From the NCBI GenBank assembly GCA_951813575.1, contig OX638375.1, positions 1,813,042-1,877,041 on the forward strand: 64,000 bases of DNA. Direction: 5' to 3'. The notes under the pieces are model-generated. The model did no database searches. It saw nothing but the letters and a program-made list of their open reading frames with translations, and was not told where the DNA came from. Source of the stretch: Candidatus Binatia bacterium. GTDB lineage: Bacteria > Desulfobacterota > Binatia > UBA9968 > JAJDTQ01. A program made the position numbers and the translations under genes. Below, one piece after another: positions 34,253-42,661 of this stretch (positions are counted from its first letter, which is position 1; the number at the start of each line of letters is the position of its first letter).

Positions 34253-36541
34253 ATGCACTCCGCCTTCCTGGACCGCTACATCGAGTTCATGTTGCGCCGC
34301 CGTTGGCTGGTCCTGGCGTCGTCCGTGACGGTCATGCTGGTTCTGACGGCCGGCCTCCAGTTCATCAACATCTCCAACGACTGGCGCGACATGCTGGACG
34401 AGGACAATCCTCAACTGGTTGCGTACGACGCCCTGGAAGATACCTATACGGCCACCAATGCAGCGTTGATCGCGGTGGCGCCCAAGGGGGGCTCGGTCTT
34501 CACCCGCGAGGCCCTCGGCGCCATCGAGGAGTTGACCGAGGCCGCGTGGGAGGTGCCCTGGTCCAGCCGGGTCGATTCCCTCACCAACTACAACCACAGC
34601 GAGTCGGTGGAGGACGACCTGAACGTCGAGCGGCTCGTGGACGGCGCCGAATCGCTCAGCGATGAAGACCTCGCGCGGATCAGGAAGATTGCGCTAGCCG
34701 AGCCCAGCGTCGCGGGCCGTCTCGTCTCCCACGACGGGCGCGTTGCCGGACTGGTGATCAGCTTCACCCTGCCCGAGCATTCGGACGCCGCCGAGATCCA
34801 GACTTACCACTATCTCCGCGGCCTCTTGGACAAGGCCCGGGCAGCCCATCCGGATATCGCCTATCACGTTACCGGCAATGTCTTCGTGAACCAGGTCCTG
34901 ACCGAGGCGGCCCAGGACGATATGGGGATTCTCGCGCCCGCCGCCTTCCTCGTCATCGTGGCCGTTGGCGCCTTTCTTCTGCGCTCCCTGTTCGGCACGC
35001 TGGGCATCATCATTCTGCTCATCTTCATCGTCGCCTCGACCATGGGCATCATCGGCTGGACCGGGCTGGTGCTCAACGCCGCCAATTCCGGCATTCCCCT
35101 TATCATCATGACCCTCGCCATCTGCGATTCGGTCCACATCATCGGGACCGTCAACTCCGGCATGAGCCAGGGTCTGGACCGGGACGCGGCCATCGCCGAA
35201 TCGCTGCGGGACAATGCATGGCCGGTATTCCTCACGACGGCCACGACGATGATCGGGTTCCTCAGCATGAACGCCTCGGACTCGCCGCCTTTCCGGATCC
35301 TCGGCAACCTGGTGGCCGTCGGCATGCTGGTGGCCTACGTGTATTCCATGACACTTCTGCCGGCGTTGCTGTCGGTACTGCCGTTGCGCGCGCGTGCGGC
35401 ACGCGCCGGGGGTTCCGCTTTCTTCCAACGCCTCGGCGCTTTCGTGGTGGCCCGCCGCACGCTCCTGCTCTGGTCCGTAACCGCCGTGGCCGTCGCCCTG
35501 GTGGCCGGCGTGCCCCGCGTCGAGCTGACGGACAACTGGACCACTCATTTGGACAAGCGTTACGAGTTCCGGCGCGATACGGACTTCGTCATCGAGAACC
35601 TGAGCGGCGTGGAAACCCTGGAATACAGCCTGAACGCCGGGCGTGACGGCGGCATCACCGATCCTGCCTATCTGCGCAAGGTCGACGCTTTCGCCGAGTG
35701 GTACCGCGCCCAGCCGGAAGTGGCGCATGTCCAGGTGTTCTCGGACATCATGAAGCGCCTCAACAAGAACATGCACGGCGACGACCCGGCCTTCTACCGG
35801 CTGCCCGAAGACTCCCGGCTTGCCGCGCAGTATCTGCTGCTCTACGAGCTTTCGGTTCCCTTCGGCATGGACCTCAACAACCGTATCAACATCGCCAAGT
35901 CCGCGACGCGCATGACCGTCACGCTCCGCAGACTGAAATCCGAGGAACTGCGCGCACTCGAAGTGCGCGGTCAGGATTGGCTCCGCGGCAACGCGCCCGA
36001 CCTGGCGAACGAGGCATCGGGGTACAGCCTCGTCTTCGCCCATCTGGCCATACGGAATACTCTGAGCATGTTGTGGGGGACGGTCACCGGCATGATCGTC
36101 ATTTCGCTGATCCTGATCGCGATTTTCAGAAGCGTGCGCTTCGGCCTCATCAGCCTCGTGCCCAACCTCATCCCATCGGCCATGGCGTTCGGCGTGTGGG
36201 GCTATCTGTACAGCGAGGTGGGGCCGGCCGGATCCCTCGTCACCGCCATCGCCTTCGGCACCGTCGTCGACGATACGATTCACATCATGGCCAAGTATCT
36301 GAAGGCGCGTCGCGAGGGCCTTCCCTCGCCCGAGGCGGTGCGCTACGCCTTCAATTCGGTGGGTAGTGCGTGTTTCATCACGACCATGATGCTGGTGCTG
36401 GGCTTCCTGGTGTTCGCCACGTCGGGATTCGCCATCAGTTGGATGCTCGGCCTGCTGGTTGCGCTCACCCTCGGCTTCGCGCTGGTCCTCGATCTGCTGT
36501 TCCTTCCGCCCCTGCTGATGGCCATCGACCGGAATACCTGA
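34253..36541 (+). CDS. RND superfamily exporter, MMPL/HpnN-like
   Basis: A 762-residue protein with the RND plan: an N-terminal TM helix (WLVLASSVTVMLVLTAGL), a periplasmic domain, a TM bundle (about residues 220-375), a second periplasmic domain and a second TM bundle. The conserved DSVHIIGT and FGTVVDDTIHIMAKYL segments carry the Asp residues of the proton relay. MMPL/HpnN proteins move lipids such as hopanoids or mycolates across the envelope. It is the first gene of a run with an FAD oxidase 3 nt downstream. No clear ribosome-binding site precedes ATG 34253. Confidence 0.85.
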   Translation: MHSAFLDRYIEFMLRRRWLVLASSVTVMLVLTAGLQFINISNDWRDMLDEDNPQLVAYDALEDTYTATNAALIAVAPKGGSVFTREALGAIEELTEAAWEVPWSSRVDSLTNYNHSESVEDDLNVERLVDGAESLSDEDLARIRKIALAEPSVAGRLVSHDGRVAGLVISFTLPEHSDAAEIQTYHYLRGLLDKARAAHPDIAYHVTGNVFVNQVLTEAAQDDMGILAPAAFLVIVAVGAFLLRSLFGTLGIIILLIFIVASTMGIIGWTGLVLNAANSGIPLIIMTLAICDSVHIIGTVNSGMSQGLDRDAAIAESLRDNAWPVFLTTATTMIGFLSMNASDSPPFRILGNLVAVGMLVAYVYSMTLLPALLSVLPLRARAARAGGSAFFQRLGAFVVARRTLLLWSVTAVAVALVAGVPRVELTDNWTTHLDKRYEFRRDTDFVIENLSGVETLEYSLNAGRDGGITDPAYLRKVDAFAEWYRAQPEVAHVQVFSDIMKRLNKNMHGDDPAFYRLPEDSRLAAQYLLLYELSVPFGMDLNNRINIAKSATRMTVTLRRLKSEELRALEVRGQDWLRGNAPDLANEASGYSLVFAHLAIRNTLSMLWGTVTGMIVISLILIAIFRSVRFGLISLVPNLIPSAMAFGVWGYLYSEVGPAGSLVTAIAFGTVVDDTIHIMAKYLKARREGLPSPEAVRYAFNSVGSACFITTMMLVLGFLVFATSGFAISWMLGLLVALTLGFALVLDLLFLPPLLMAIDRNT

Positions 36542-36544
36542 TCA

Positions 36545-37933
36545 GTGGCCGTAAGTGCCGGGGAGACAGAAACCTTGCCCCGACGAATTGCGATTGTTGG
36601 TGGAGGCGTGTCGGGTCTGGGCGCCGCATGGGCGCTCCATCGTCACCCGGACCGGTTTGACTTCCGGCTGTTCGAGGCCCAGGAACGGATCGGCGGCAAT
36701 GCCGTCACCGTCGACATGCCCCAGGACGACGGCGGCTCCATTCCCTTCGACATTTCCGTCACCGCCTGCATCCCGTCGGTATATCAACACATCATGCTGT
36801 TGATGGAGCGGTTCGGCATCGGCCTCGTCGATACCCGGTTCAGCTACAGCGTGAAGTATGGCGACGGCGTCTACGCCCACGATTTCGATTCGGACATCAG
36901 GGATCAACTGCAATCCGAGATCCGGAAGTTCCAACGGCTCCTGAGGTGTCTGCATCGGTTCGGCCGGCTGACCCGTTCCCGGTCGAAACTGCTGAATGCC
37001 CTCAACCCGTTCAACTACGTCAGCATGGGGACGGTCCTGAATCTGGGAGGATTCTCCGGGGACTTCCGATACAAGATCCTGAAACCCATGTTCATCAACT
37101 TCGTGCTGGCAACGAACATATTCGACATGCCCGCGGCGCTCTTCGCGAGGTATCTCGAGTTCTTCGACATCGAGACCGCCACGCCCATGCAGACGTGGGA
37201 CCAGGGAACGCGACGCATCTACGAGAACCTGTCGGCCGCCTTTCAGGACAGGATCTGCCTGAACAGGCCGGTCCGAAAGGTGTACCGGCAGGCGTCCGGT
37301 GTCGTGGTGGAGGACGATGACGGTGTCCGGGAGACGTTCGACGAAGTGGTCTTCGCGTGCAACGCGGACCAGACGCTGGAGATTCTCGATGAGCCCACGT
37401 TTCTGGAACGCTATATTCTGTCGTCCATACGTTACGACAACGAGATCCATCACCTCGCTATCGTCCACTCCGACGCCTCGGTGCTTCCGGACAACGAAGT
37501 GAGGCCCCTGTCAACGCGCAGCAATCATATAGAACAGTACGGTGCAAGACCGGACAACTATGCGATCACGTACATCATGCACAACCAGCAACCCTGGGCC
37601 AAAGGGTCCGACAAGCCTTGCCTGGTGACCTACAACCCGGTCAGTCCCATCAACGAACGACAGATCCTCGAGAGGCGTTCGTTCCGGCACATCGTCCATG
37701 ACGTGCGCCACGTTGCACTGCTCGTCAACTTGTTCCGCTTCATTCAGGGCAGGCGGCGAACGTGGCACTGCGGCGCCCACACGCTGGTCAACAGCCAGGA
37801 GACCTGTCTCGTTACCGGGCTCGCCGCCGCAAGACAACTCGGCGCGGACTACCCCTTCGACGATCCCGAGGCCAAGCGGTGGTTCAACTATTACGGGAGC
37901 ATCCTGTACGGCCGGCGATTCAGGAGGGCGTAG
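36545..37933 (+). CDS. FAD-dependent amine-oxidase-like protein (COG2907 type)
   Basis: About 452-462 residues. The dinucleotide motif RIAIVGGGVSGLGAAWAL is followed by LFEAQERIGGNAVTVD, as in flavin amine oxidases and phytoene-desaturase-like proteins. Near the C-terminus TGLAAARQLGADYPF closes the FAD site. The closest group I know is the predicted NAD/FAD-binding proteins (COG2907) often linked to unusual fatty-acid modification. GTG 36545 opens the frame, but TTG 36575, 11 nt after GGGGAG, is an equally good start. It follows the exporter by 3 nt, so it is co-transcribed, and overlaps the convergent Rieske gene by 14 nt. Confidence 0.75.
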   Translation: MAVSAGETETLPRRIAIVGGGVSGLGAAWALHRHPDRFDFRLFEAQERIGGNAVTVDMPQDDGGSIPFDISVTACIPSVYQHIMLLMERFGIGLVDTRFSYSVKYGDGVYAHDFDSDIRDQLQSEIRKFQRLLRCLHRFGRLTRSRSKLLNALNPFNYVSMGTVLNLGGFSGDFRYKILKPMFINFVLATNIFDMPAALFARYLEFFDIETATPMQTWDQGTRRIYENLSAAFQDRICLNRPVRKVYRQASGVVVEDDDGVRETFDEVVFACNADQTLEILDEPTFLERYILSSIRYDNEIHHLAIVHSDASVLPDNEVRPLSTRSNHIEQYGARPDNYAITYIMHNQQPWAKGSDKPCLVTYNPVSPINERQILERRSFRHIVHDVRHVALLVNLFRFIQGRRRTWHCGAHTLVNSQETCLVTGLAAARQLGADYPFDDPEAKRWFNYYGSILYGRRFRRA

Positions 37934-38972
37934 CGTTGGAGCCGTCGGAGTCGCACGGATCGGGATAGAACTGGGCGCAGTAGCGCCTGAAGGGCATGAT
38001 CTTCCCGTCGGAACGGGAGAGGCGCGGGCGCGATCGATATTGCTTGCGGCTCCAGATGACCACGTCCTGCAGGACGTCACGCTGTTGCTGGGACACCATG
38101 AACCGGTTCATGATGGGGGCGCGCCATCCCACCGGGAGGAACCCCAGGCCTGCGATCTTCCGCGCCGGCTTGCGTATCTCGCGCACCTGCGAGACCAACG
38201 ACATGTCGATGAGCGTGCCGTCCACCGGCGTCGCCAGCACCCACAGGCGCGCATCCATGCCGACGGAGCGTTCGCGGATTTCCACGAACGAGTAACCCAG
38301 CCCGAAGACGTGGGTGGTGACCGAGGTGTCGAAGGTGAGGGTCGCGACCCCGGCGATGGTTCGCTTCGTCTTGAAGTCGAAGCAACTCTCGAGGCAGGGA
38401 CCGTCCACGGACAGTTCCCGGACGGGGTTCACGTCTTCGTAGCCGTGGACGTAGCGCAAGTGCGCAAAATCCACCGAGTTCTCCGACGTCTCCTGGGGAT
38501 GGCCGGGGAAGCGGAGGGTCTTGATCGCGAATCCGGTCCAGCCGGCCTGGTCCGGCGGCTCCGGGGGCAGGCTCCATTGCGGCTCCCGCCCCCCGAGCCC
38601 CCACCAGGCGAAAATCAGCCCCAGAATTTCCCTGGTCTCGAAGACCCGCAACTTCGCGGTCCTGGGTGGAGGGGCAAAGGGAGTGGCGACGCACTGACCG
38701 GTTGCATCGTATTCGTAGCCATGGAAAGGGCAAACGAGCCGGCCATCGCGCACGCACCCTCCCGCGGCAGGTCCGAGGTCGGAGCCCAGGTGCGGGCAAA
38801 CCGATTCCGCAACACAGGCGCGACCGTCTTCCTCACACCAGACGACGACGTTCTCACCCATCCATGTCTTTTGGACAAGTCCGGCCTTCAGCACGGCCTG
38901 GCGGGTTGCTACGAAGTACCAACCCTCGGGGAACGGGGAAGGCAAAGTGGCGTTCGTGGCCTCCGTCCTCAT
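37920..38972 (-). CDS. Rieske non-heme iron oxygenase
   Basis: A 350-residue oxygenase with Rieske motif CPHLGSDLGPAAGG then CPFHGYEYD and a catalytic segment TSENSVDFAHLRYVHGYE holding the iron-ligand His and Asp residues. The shape (short, with ENSVDFAHF-type motif) resembles KshA and the cholesterol C7-desaturase group more than ring-dihydroxylating dioxygenases; this is by eye. An external reductase is needed and not present. It is divergent from the P450 fusion at 39060, sharing an 87-nt control region. A sterol- or terpenoid-like lipid substrate is inferred from neighbours. Confidence 0.83.
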   Translation of the reverse strand: MRTEATNATLPSPFPEGWYFVATRQAVLKAGLVQKTWMGENVVVWCEEDGRACVAESVCPHLGSDLGPAAGGCVRDGRLVCPFHGYEYDATGQCVATPFAPPPRTAKLRVFETREILGLIFAWWGLGGREPQWSLPPEPPDQAGWTGFAIKTLRFPGHPQETSENSVDFAHLRYVHGYEDVNPVRELSVDGPCLESCFDFKTKRTIAGVATLTFDTSVTTHVFGLGYSFVEIRERSVGMDARLWVLATPVDGTLIDMSLVSQVREIRKPARKIAGLGFLPVGWRAPIMNRFMVSQQQRDVLQDVVIWSRKQYRSRPRLSRSDGKIMPFRRYCAQFYPDPCDSDGSNATPS

Positions 38973-39012
38973 CTAAGTGGATTTGTACCACTGTCGTGCC
39001 CGCTGTGCTAGA

Positions 39013-39032
39013 ATTGATAACAAGATTGATAA
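39013..39032. promoter_or_regulatory. Direct repeat ATTGATAA x2 in the divergent control region
   Basis: Two ATTGATAA copies with 12-bp period lie 27 bp upstream of the P450-fusion start, in an AT-rich stretch between divergent genes. They could be a regulator half-site pair or part of a promoter. Confidence 0.3.
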
Positions 39033-39059
39033 GGTTTGTTCGCGTCAGGAGGGGAGACG

Positions 39060-41087
39060 ATGACTCTCTCGACAGACGGCATGGCGACCCGGCAACTGAG
39101 TTTGCCCGAGGAGCTTCTGTTGATGCTCCTCAACGGAGATTCCGGCTACTTTCACCAAGTGCCCGGGTGGGACCTGAACTGCGCCGCCGTCGGCGCGGTG
39201 CTCGCGGAGCTGTCGCTCGTATCCCGCATCGACACCGATATGGAGTCCATGATTCTCCTGGACCGGACGGAGGTGGGCGACCCCGTCCTCGACCCCATCC
39301 TCAAGGAGATCGCCGAAGATCCGGTCCAACGGAACGCGCGGTACTGGATCGAACGGCTCGCTCCACGGGCGGACTCGATCGTGGACATGACGCTGGACCG
39401 TCTTGTCGACATGAAAATCCTGGAGCACCACGAGGGCGACTTCTGGACGTTTTCTCAAACGGCCGGCCAAACCGACCCGACCGCCGGAAACGGAGAAAGC
39501 ACGGCGGTGGAATTCGTGACATCGCGCATCACGAAGGTGATCTTCCAGAATGAGATTCCCATCCCGAGAGACGTCATCATCGTCGGCCTGCTCAATACGT
39601 GCGACGTCCTGCGCTTCATATTCCAGCTCGATGACGAGTCCGAGGCGCGTATCGAGGTCATCTGCCAGTTGGAATTGATCGGCCGTTCCATCGCCGAGGC
39701 GGTGGCCCACAACCTTGCCGGCCCGTTGCTTCGCCGTTCCCACTTGACAAAGAAAATCCCGGCGGTCCCGCTGCGCAAGATCCTGCTCAACCCGCATATC
39801 CGCACGGGCAACATTCCCGCGGTCTTCGCGGACCTTGCGCAAGAGTACGGCCCGGTGTTCAAGATCCGCCCGCCGTTCAGGAAGCCCATGATCTTCCTGG
39901 CCGGGCCCGAGACAAACCACTGGACTCAGAAGCGCGGGCGCATGTACCTGAGAGCCAAGGACTATTTTTCCGACTTCGAGAAGGTCTACGGCGCCAATGG
40001 AGTACTGCCCTCCCTGGATGGCGCCGATCATTTCCGCCTTCGCAGGTCCATGGCGCCGGCGTATTCTCGCGGCAGACTCGAAGGGCAACTGGACCAACTC
40101 TACCATCATGCCCGAAAGTACATGGCGAACTGGACGGTTGGAGACACCTTCTCCGCCACGAGCCTGTGCCGGCGAATGATCAACGCGCAGATCTCGCCAC
40201 TCTCCGTGGGCGTCGATACGCAGGACATCATCGACGACCTGATGACGTACAAGGAGCGCGCTCTCACCACTCACATCGTGAAGGCCCTGCCCAAGTTCAT
40301 GTTGAGCACTCCGGGAATGAAGCGCCGGGCCAAAGCCGTCGACACTTTGCTTGCACGGATCCAGAGTGTCCATACCTCCGCCCAGCGGGCCGGCGCCCCA
40401 CGGGATCTTGCGGATGACCTGCTGAGCCTGCACGCGAGCGATCCCCAGTTCGTCCCCGAATCGAACCTGCGTTTCGCCCTTTCCGCGGCGCTGATCGCCA
40501 GCGTGTATCTTGGCGATGCGTTCAGCTTCACGGTCTACGCCATGGCGTCGCATCCCGAGATCTACGGCAGGATCCGGAGTGAAGCCGACGCCCTGTTCGA
40601 TGGCGGCGATCCGGATAGTGAGGCCTTCGCCCCATCCGCCATCGACGTGACCCACCGGTTCCTCATGGAGTGCCTGCGCGTGTACCCGATCGTCCCGATG
40701 TCCATTCGAAACGTCATGAATACGTGCGTGGTGGAGGACTACGAACTGCCGGTGGGGTCCCAGATCTTCATCGCCCAGACCGCCACGCATTACATGAGCG
40801 ACGTTTTCCCGGACCCCTTCACGTTCGACATCGACCGTTATCTTCCTTCGCGCAATGAGCACCACAGTCCCGGGTACGCCCCGTACGGGCTGGGCACGCA
40901 CACGTGTCTCGGCTCCCGGTGGTTGGAACTGCAACTGGCCGTCAACGTGCTGATGCTGGCCCACTACTTCACGATCGAGGTGGCCCCCGCGGACTTCAAG
41001 CTCCGGTTCAATCCCCTTCCGTCGATGAAGCCCAGCAAGAAGCTGCAATTCCGCGTCTCCGAACAGAGGCGTGAAATTCGCGCCTGA
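39060..41087 (+). CDS. GPP34 (GOLPH3-like)-cytochrome P450 fusion protein
   Basis: A 675-residue protein of two domains. Residues about 12-215 match the GPP34/GOLPH3 pattern: LSLPEELLLMLLN, AVLAELSLVSRI, TEVGDPVLDPILKEIAE, LDRLVDMKILE and NTCDVLRFIF. Residues about 240-675 are a P450: ExxR at E537-R540 (MECLRVYP) and heme loop YGLGTHTCLG with thiolate Cys616. GPP34 binds phosphoinositides in eukaryotes; in bacteria its ligand is unknown, but lipid or membrane binding is plausible. The I-helix (SVYLGDAFSF) lacks a canonical acid-Thr pair, which may mean atypical oxygen activation. AGGAGGGG precedes ATG 39060. One uninterrupted frame. Confidence 0.85.
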   Translation: MTLSTDGMATRQLSLPEELLLMLLNGDSGYFHQVPGWDLNCAAVGAVLAELSLVSRIDTDMESMILLDRTEVGDPVLDPILKEIAEDPVQRNARYWIERLAPRADSIVDMTLDRLVDMKILEHHEGDFWTFSQTAGQTDPTAGNGESTAVEFVTSRITKVIFQNEIPIPRDVIIVGLLNTCDVLRFIFQLDDESEARIEVICQLELIGRSIAEAVAHNLAGPLLRRSHLTKKIPAVPLRKILLNPHIRTGNIPAVFADLAQEYGPVFKIRPPFRKPMIFLAGPETNHWTQKRGRMYLRAKDYFSDFEKVYGANGVLPSLDGADHFRLRRSMAPAYSRGRLEGQLDQLYHHARKYMANWTVGDTFSATSLCRRMINAQISPLSVGVDTQDIIDDLMTYKERALTTHIVKALPKFMLSTPGMKRRAKAVDTLLARIQSVHTSAQRAGAPRDLADDLLSLHASDPQFVPESNLRFALSAALIASVYLGDAFSFTVYAMASHPEIYGRIRSEADALFDGGDPDSEAFAPSAIDVTHRFLMECLRVYPIVPMSIRNVMNTCVVEDYELPVGSQIFIAQTATHYMSDVFPDPFTFDIDRYLPSRNEHHSPGYAPYGLGTHTCLGSRWLELQLAVNVLMLAHYFTIEVAPADFKLRFNPLPSMKPSKKLQFRVSEQRREIRA

Positions 41088-41150
41088 CGCGTCATCGCCG
41101 CTTCCCCACACCTGGATCCCGCGACGTTCGCCCAATCGAAAGGAAGCAAC

Positions 41151-41834
41151 ATGCCGGATGGAATCGAACAGCTCAACGAGGATGTCATCGCGGCCGCCAG
41201 GATCCTCAGCCGTGAGGGACTGGTGCAGGGATTCGGACACGTGAGCGCGCGGATTCCGGACTCGGACCTGTTCGTGATCACGCCGCGGGTCGCCCTGGAA
41301 CTGGTGGAGCCCGGACAACTGGTGGTGGTCAATCTCCAGGGTCAGGTGCTGGAGGCGCCGGCGCCGGCATCCTTCGAGACCGCGCTCCACACGGCCATCT
41401 TCAACGCCCGGCCCGACGTCAACGCCATCACGCGGATACACGCGAGAACCGCCAACATGTTCTCGGTGACGGACACCCCCCTGGAGGCGGTGCACAACCA
41501 CGGCAGCTTCTTTAGCGGCGGCGTGCCGGTATTCAGGACCATCGACCTCATCTCCACCCGCGAGCTGGGCGAGGGCGCGGCTGCGGCGCTGGGCGATGCG
41601 GCCGCCGTGCTGTTGCAGGGGAACGGCCAGGCCACCGTGGGGAGGACCATGCCGGAAGCGGTGATGATGGCCATCTACCTGGAGGAAGCGGCGCAGGTGC
41701 TCTATGGCGCCATGCAGATAGGCACGCCGCGTTTCCTTCCCCGGGAAGCCGCGGGCTCCCGGCAGAAGGAGGCTCTGCCGCCGCCGGACATGGAACGCGC
41801 CTGGAACTTCTTCAAGAGCCGGGTAGGGATGTAG
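41151..41834 (+). CDS. Class II aldolase/adducin-family protein with altered metal site
   Basis: A 227-residue protein. SREGLVQGFGHVSARIPDSD and SFETALHTAIFNARPDVNAI mark the class II aldolase/adducin fold, with the Glu of the metal/catalytic site retained. The usual HxH reads R-I-H (ITRIHARTANMFS), and the late His of N/H-H-G is Asn (LLQGNGQATVG), so two of three zinc His are missing. It may bind another metal, or be non-enzymatic like adducin. It follows the P450 fusion by 63 nt on the same strand and ends at a strong terminator. Confidence 0.75.
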   Translation: MPDGIEQLNEDVIAAARILSREGLVQGFGHVSARIPDSDLFVITPRVALELVEPGQLVVVNLQGQVLEAPAPASFETALHTAIFNARPDVNAITRIHARTANMFSVTDTPLEAVHNHGSFFSGGVPVFRTIDLISTRELGEGAAAALGDAAAVLLQGNGQATVGRTMPEAVMMAIYLEEAAQVLYGAMQIGTPRFLPREAAGSRQKEALPPPDMERAWNFFKSRVGM

Positions 41835-41856
41835 CCGTTTGACGTTTCCGAAACAG

Positions 41857-41892
41857 AAACGCCATGCCGGCGACAACGTCGGCATGGCGTTT
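41857..41892. terminator. Bidirectional hairpin terminator
   Basis: A perfect 13-bp stem, AAACGCCATGCCG with its complement, and a 10-nt loop between convergent genes. It has T-runs on the plus side and A-runs on the other, so it can stop both transcripts. Confidence 0.8.
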
Positions 41893-41914
41893 TGACTTCA
41901 AACGGTTCCCGGGA

Positions 41915-42622
41915 TCAGCCGGCGAACTCGATGTCGAGCTTGGCGGTCTCCCCAGCCTTGACCTCGACTTCCTTGGTCTGTGTGCCGAGCTTCTCGTGCC
42001 AGATCTGTACCTGGTACTTGCCGGCCGGCACGTCGGTGAGGCTGAACGCGCCGTCCTCGCCGGTGACGCCGTAGTAGGGGTTGCCGGCCACGAAGATCCA
42101 GCCGCTCATCCAGCCGTGGACGTCGCACTTGACCTCCATGATCTCGGGCTTGTCGAACTTCACCTTCAGCTTCTTCTTGAACTTGGGCTGCGCCCGGTTC
42201 ATGGGCTTGTTGACCTTGCTGTAGGTGTGGATGTTGTGCAGCACCTTGTCCGGATTGAGAATGGTTACGTCGGCGCCGGCGGCGACGGCCAGGACATGCG
42301 GCTGATAGACGCAACCGTTCTGGTCGAGGGTGACCGCTTTCTTCTCCAGCTTCTTGCCGCCCTTGACCTCGGCGATGTACACCACCACGTTCGCCAGCTT
42401 GCCGTCCTTGACCACCAGGGATTCGTCGAACTTGGGCGACTTGTCACAGCGCTTCTTGTCCTTGGTGACCTTGAGCTTTTTCGGCTTCGGGACGTCACCC
42501 TTGAACATGACGGCGCCTGAGATGGTTCCGCCGGCGGCCGCGGCCCCCTGATAGGCGCCAAATGCCAGCGTGACGGTCATTATGAGCGCCGGTACGACGA
42601 GCGATGAAAACCTGCGGTTCAT
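41915..42622 (-). CDS. Exported cupredoxin-like protein with C-terminal carboxypeptidase-regulatory-like domain
   Basis: A 235-residue protein. A signal peptide (hydrophobic VVPALIMTVTLAFGA) ends near AAAAGG. The central domain has LHNIHTYSK and CDVHGWMSG, giving His, Cys, His and Met in the order of a type 1 copper site. A beta-sandwich domain follows (GEDGAFSLTDVPAGKYQVQI). It is probably a periplasmic electron carrier. It lies directly downstream of the octaheme cytochrome/bc genes (39 nt to that stop), so it could carry electrons to or from that complex; this is inference. Confidence 0.75.
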   Translation of the reverse strand: MNRRFSSLVVPALIMTVTLAFGAYQGAAAAGGTISGAVMFKGDVPKPKKLKVTKDKKRCDKSPKFDESLVVKDGKLANVVVYIAEVKGGKKLEKKAVTLDQNGCVYQPHVLAVAAGADVTILNPDKVLHNIHTYSKVNKPMNRAQPKFKKKLKVKFDKPEIMEVKCDVHGWMSGWIFVAGNPYYGVTGEDGAFSLTDVPAGKYQVQIWHEKLGTQTKEVEVKAGETAKLDIEFAG

Positions 42623-42661
42623 GGCGATCTCCCCTCTTTGCGTATGGGTTCTGGTTTCAGG

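Noticed and set aside
39045-41885. 946-residue minus-strand frame opposite the P450 fusion
   Set aside because: It is the complement of a gene with clear motifs and shows shadow composition.
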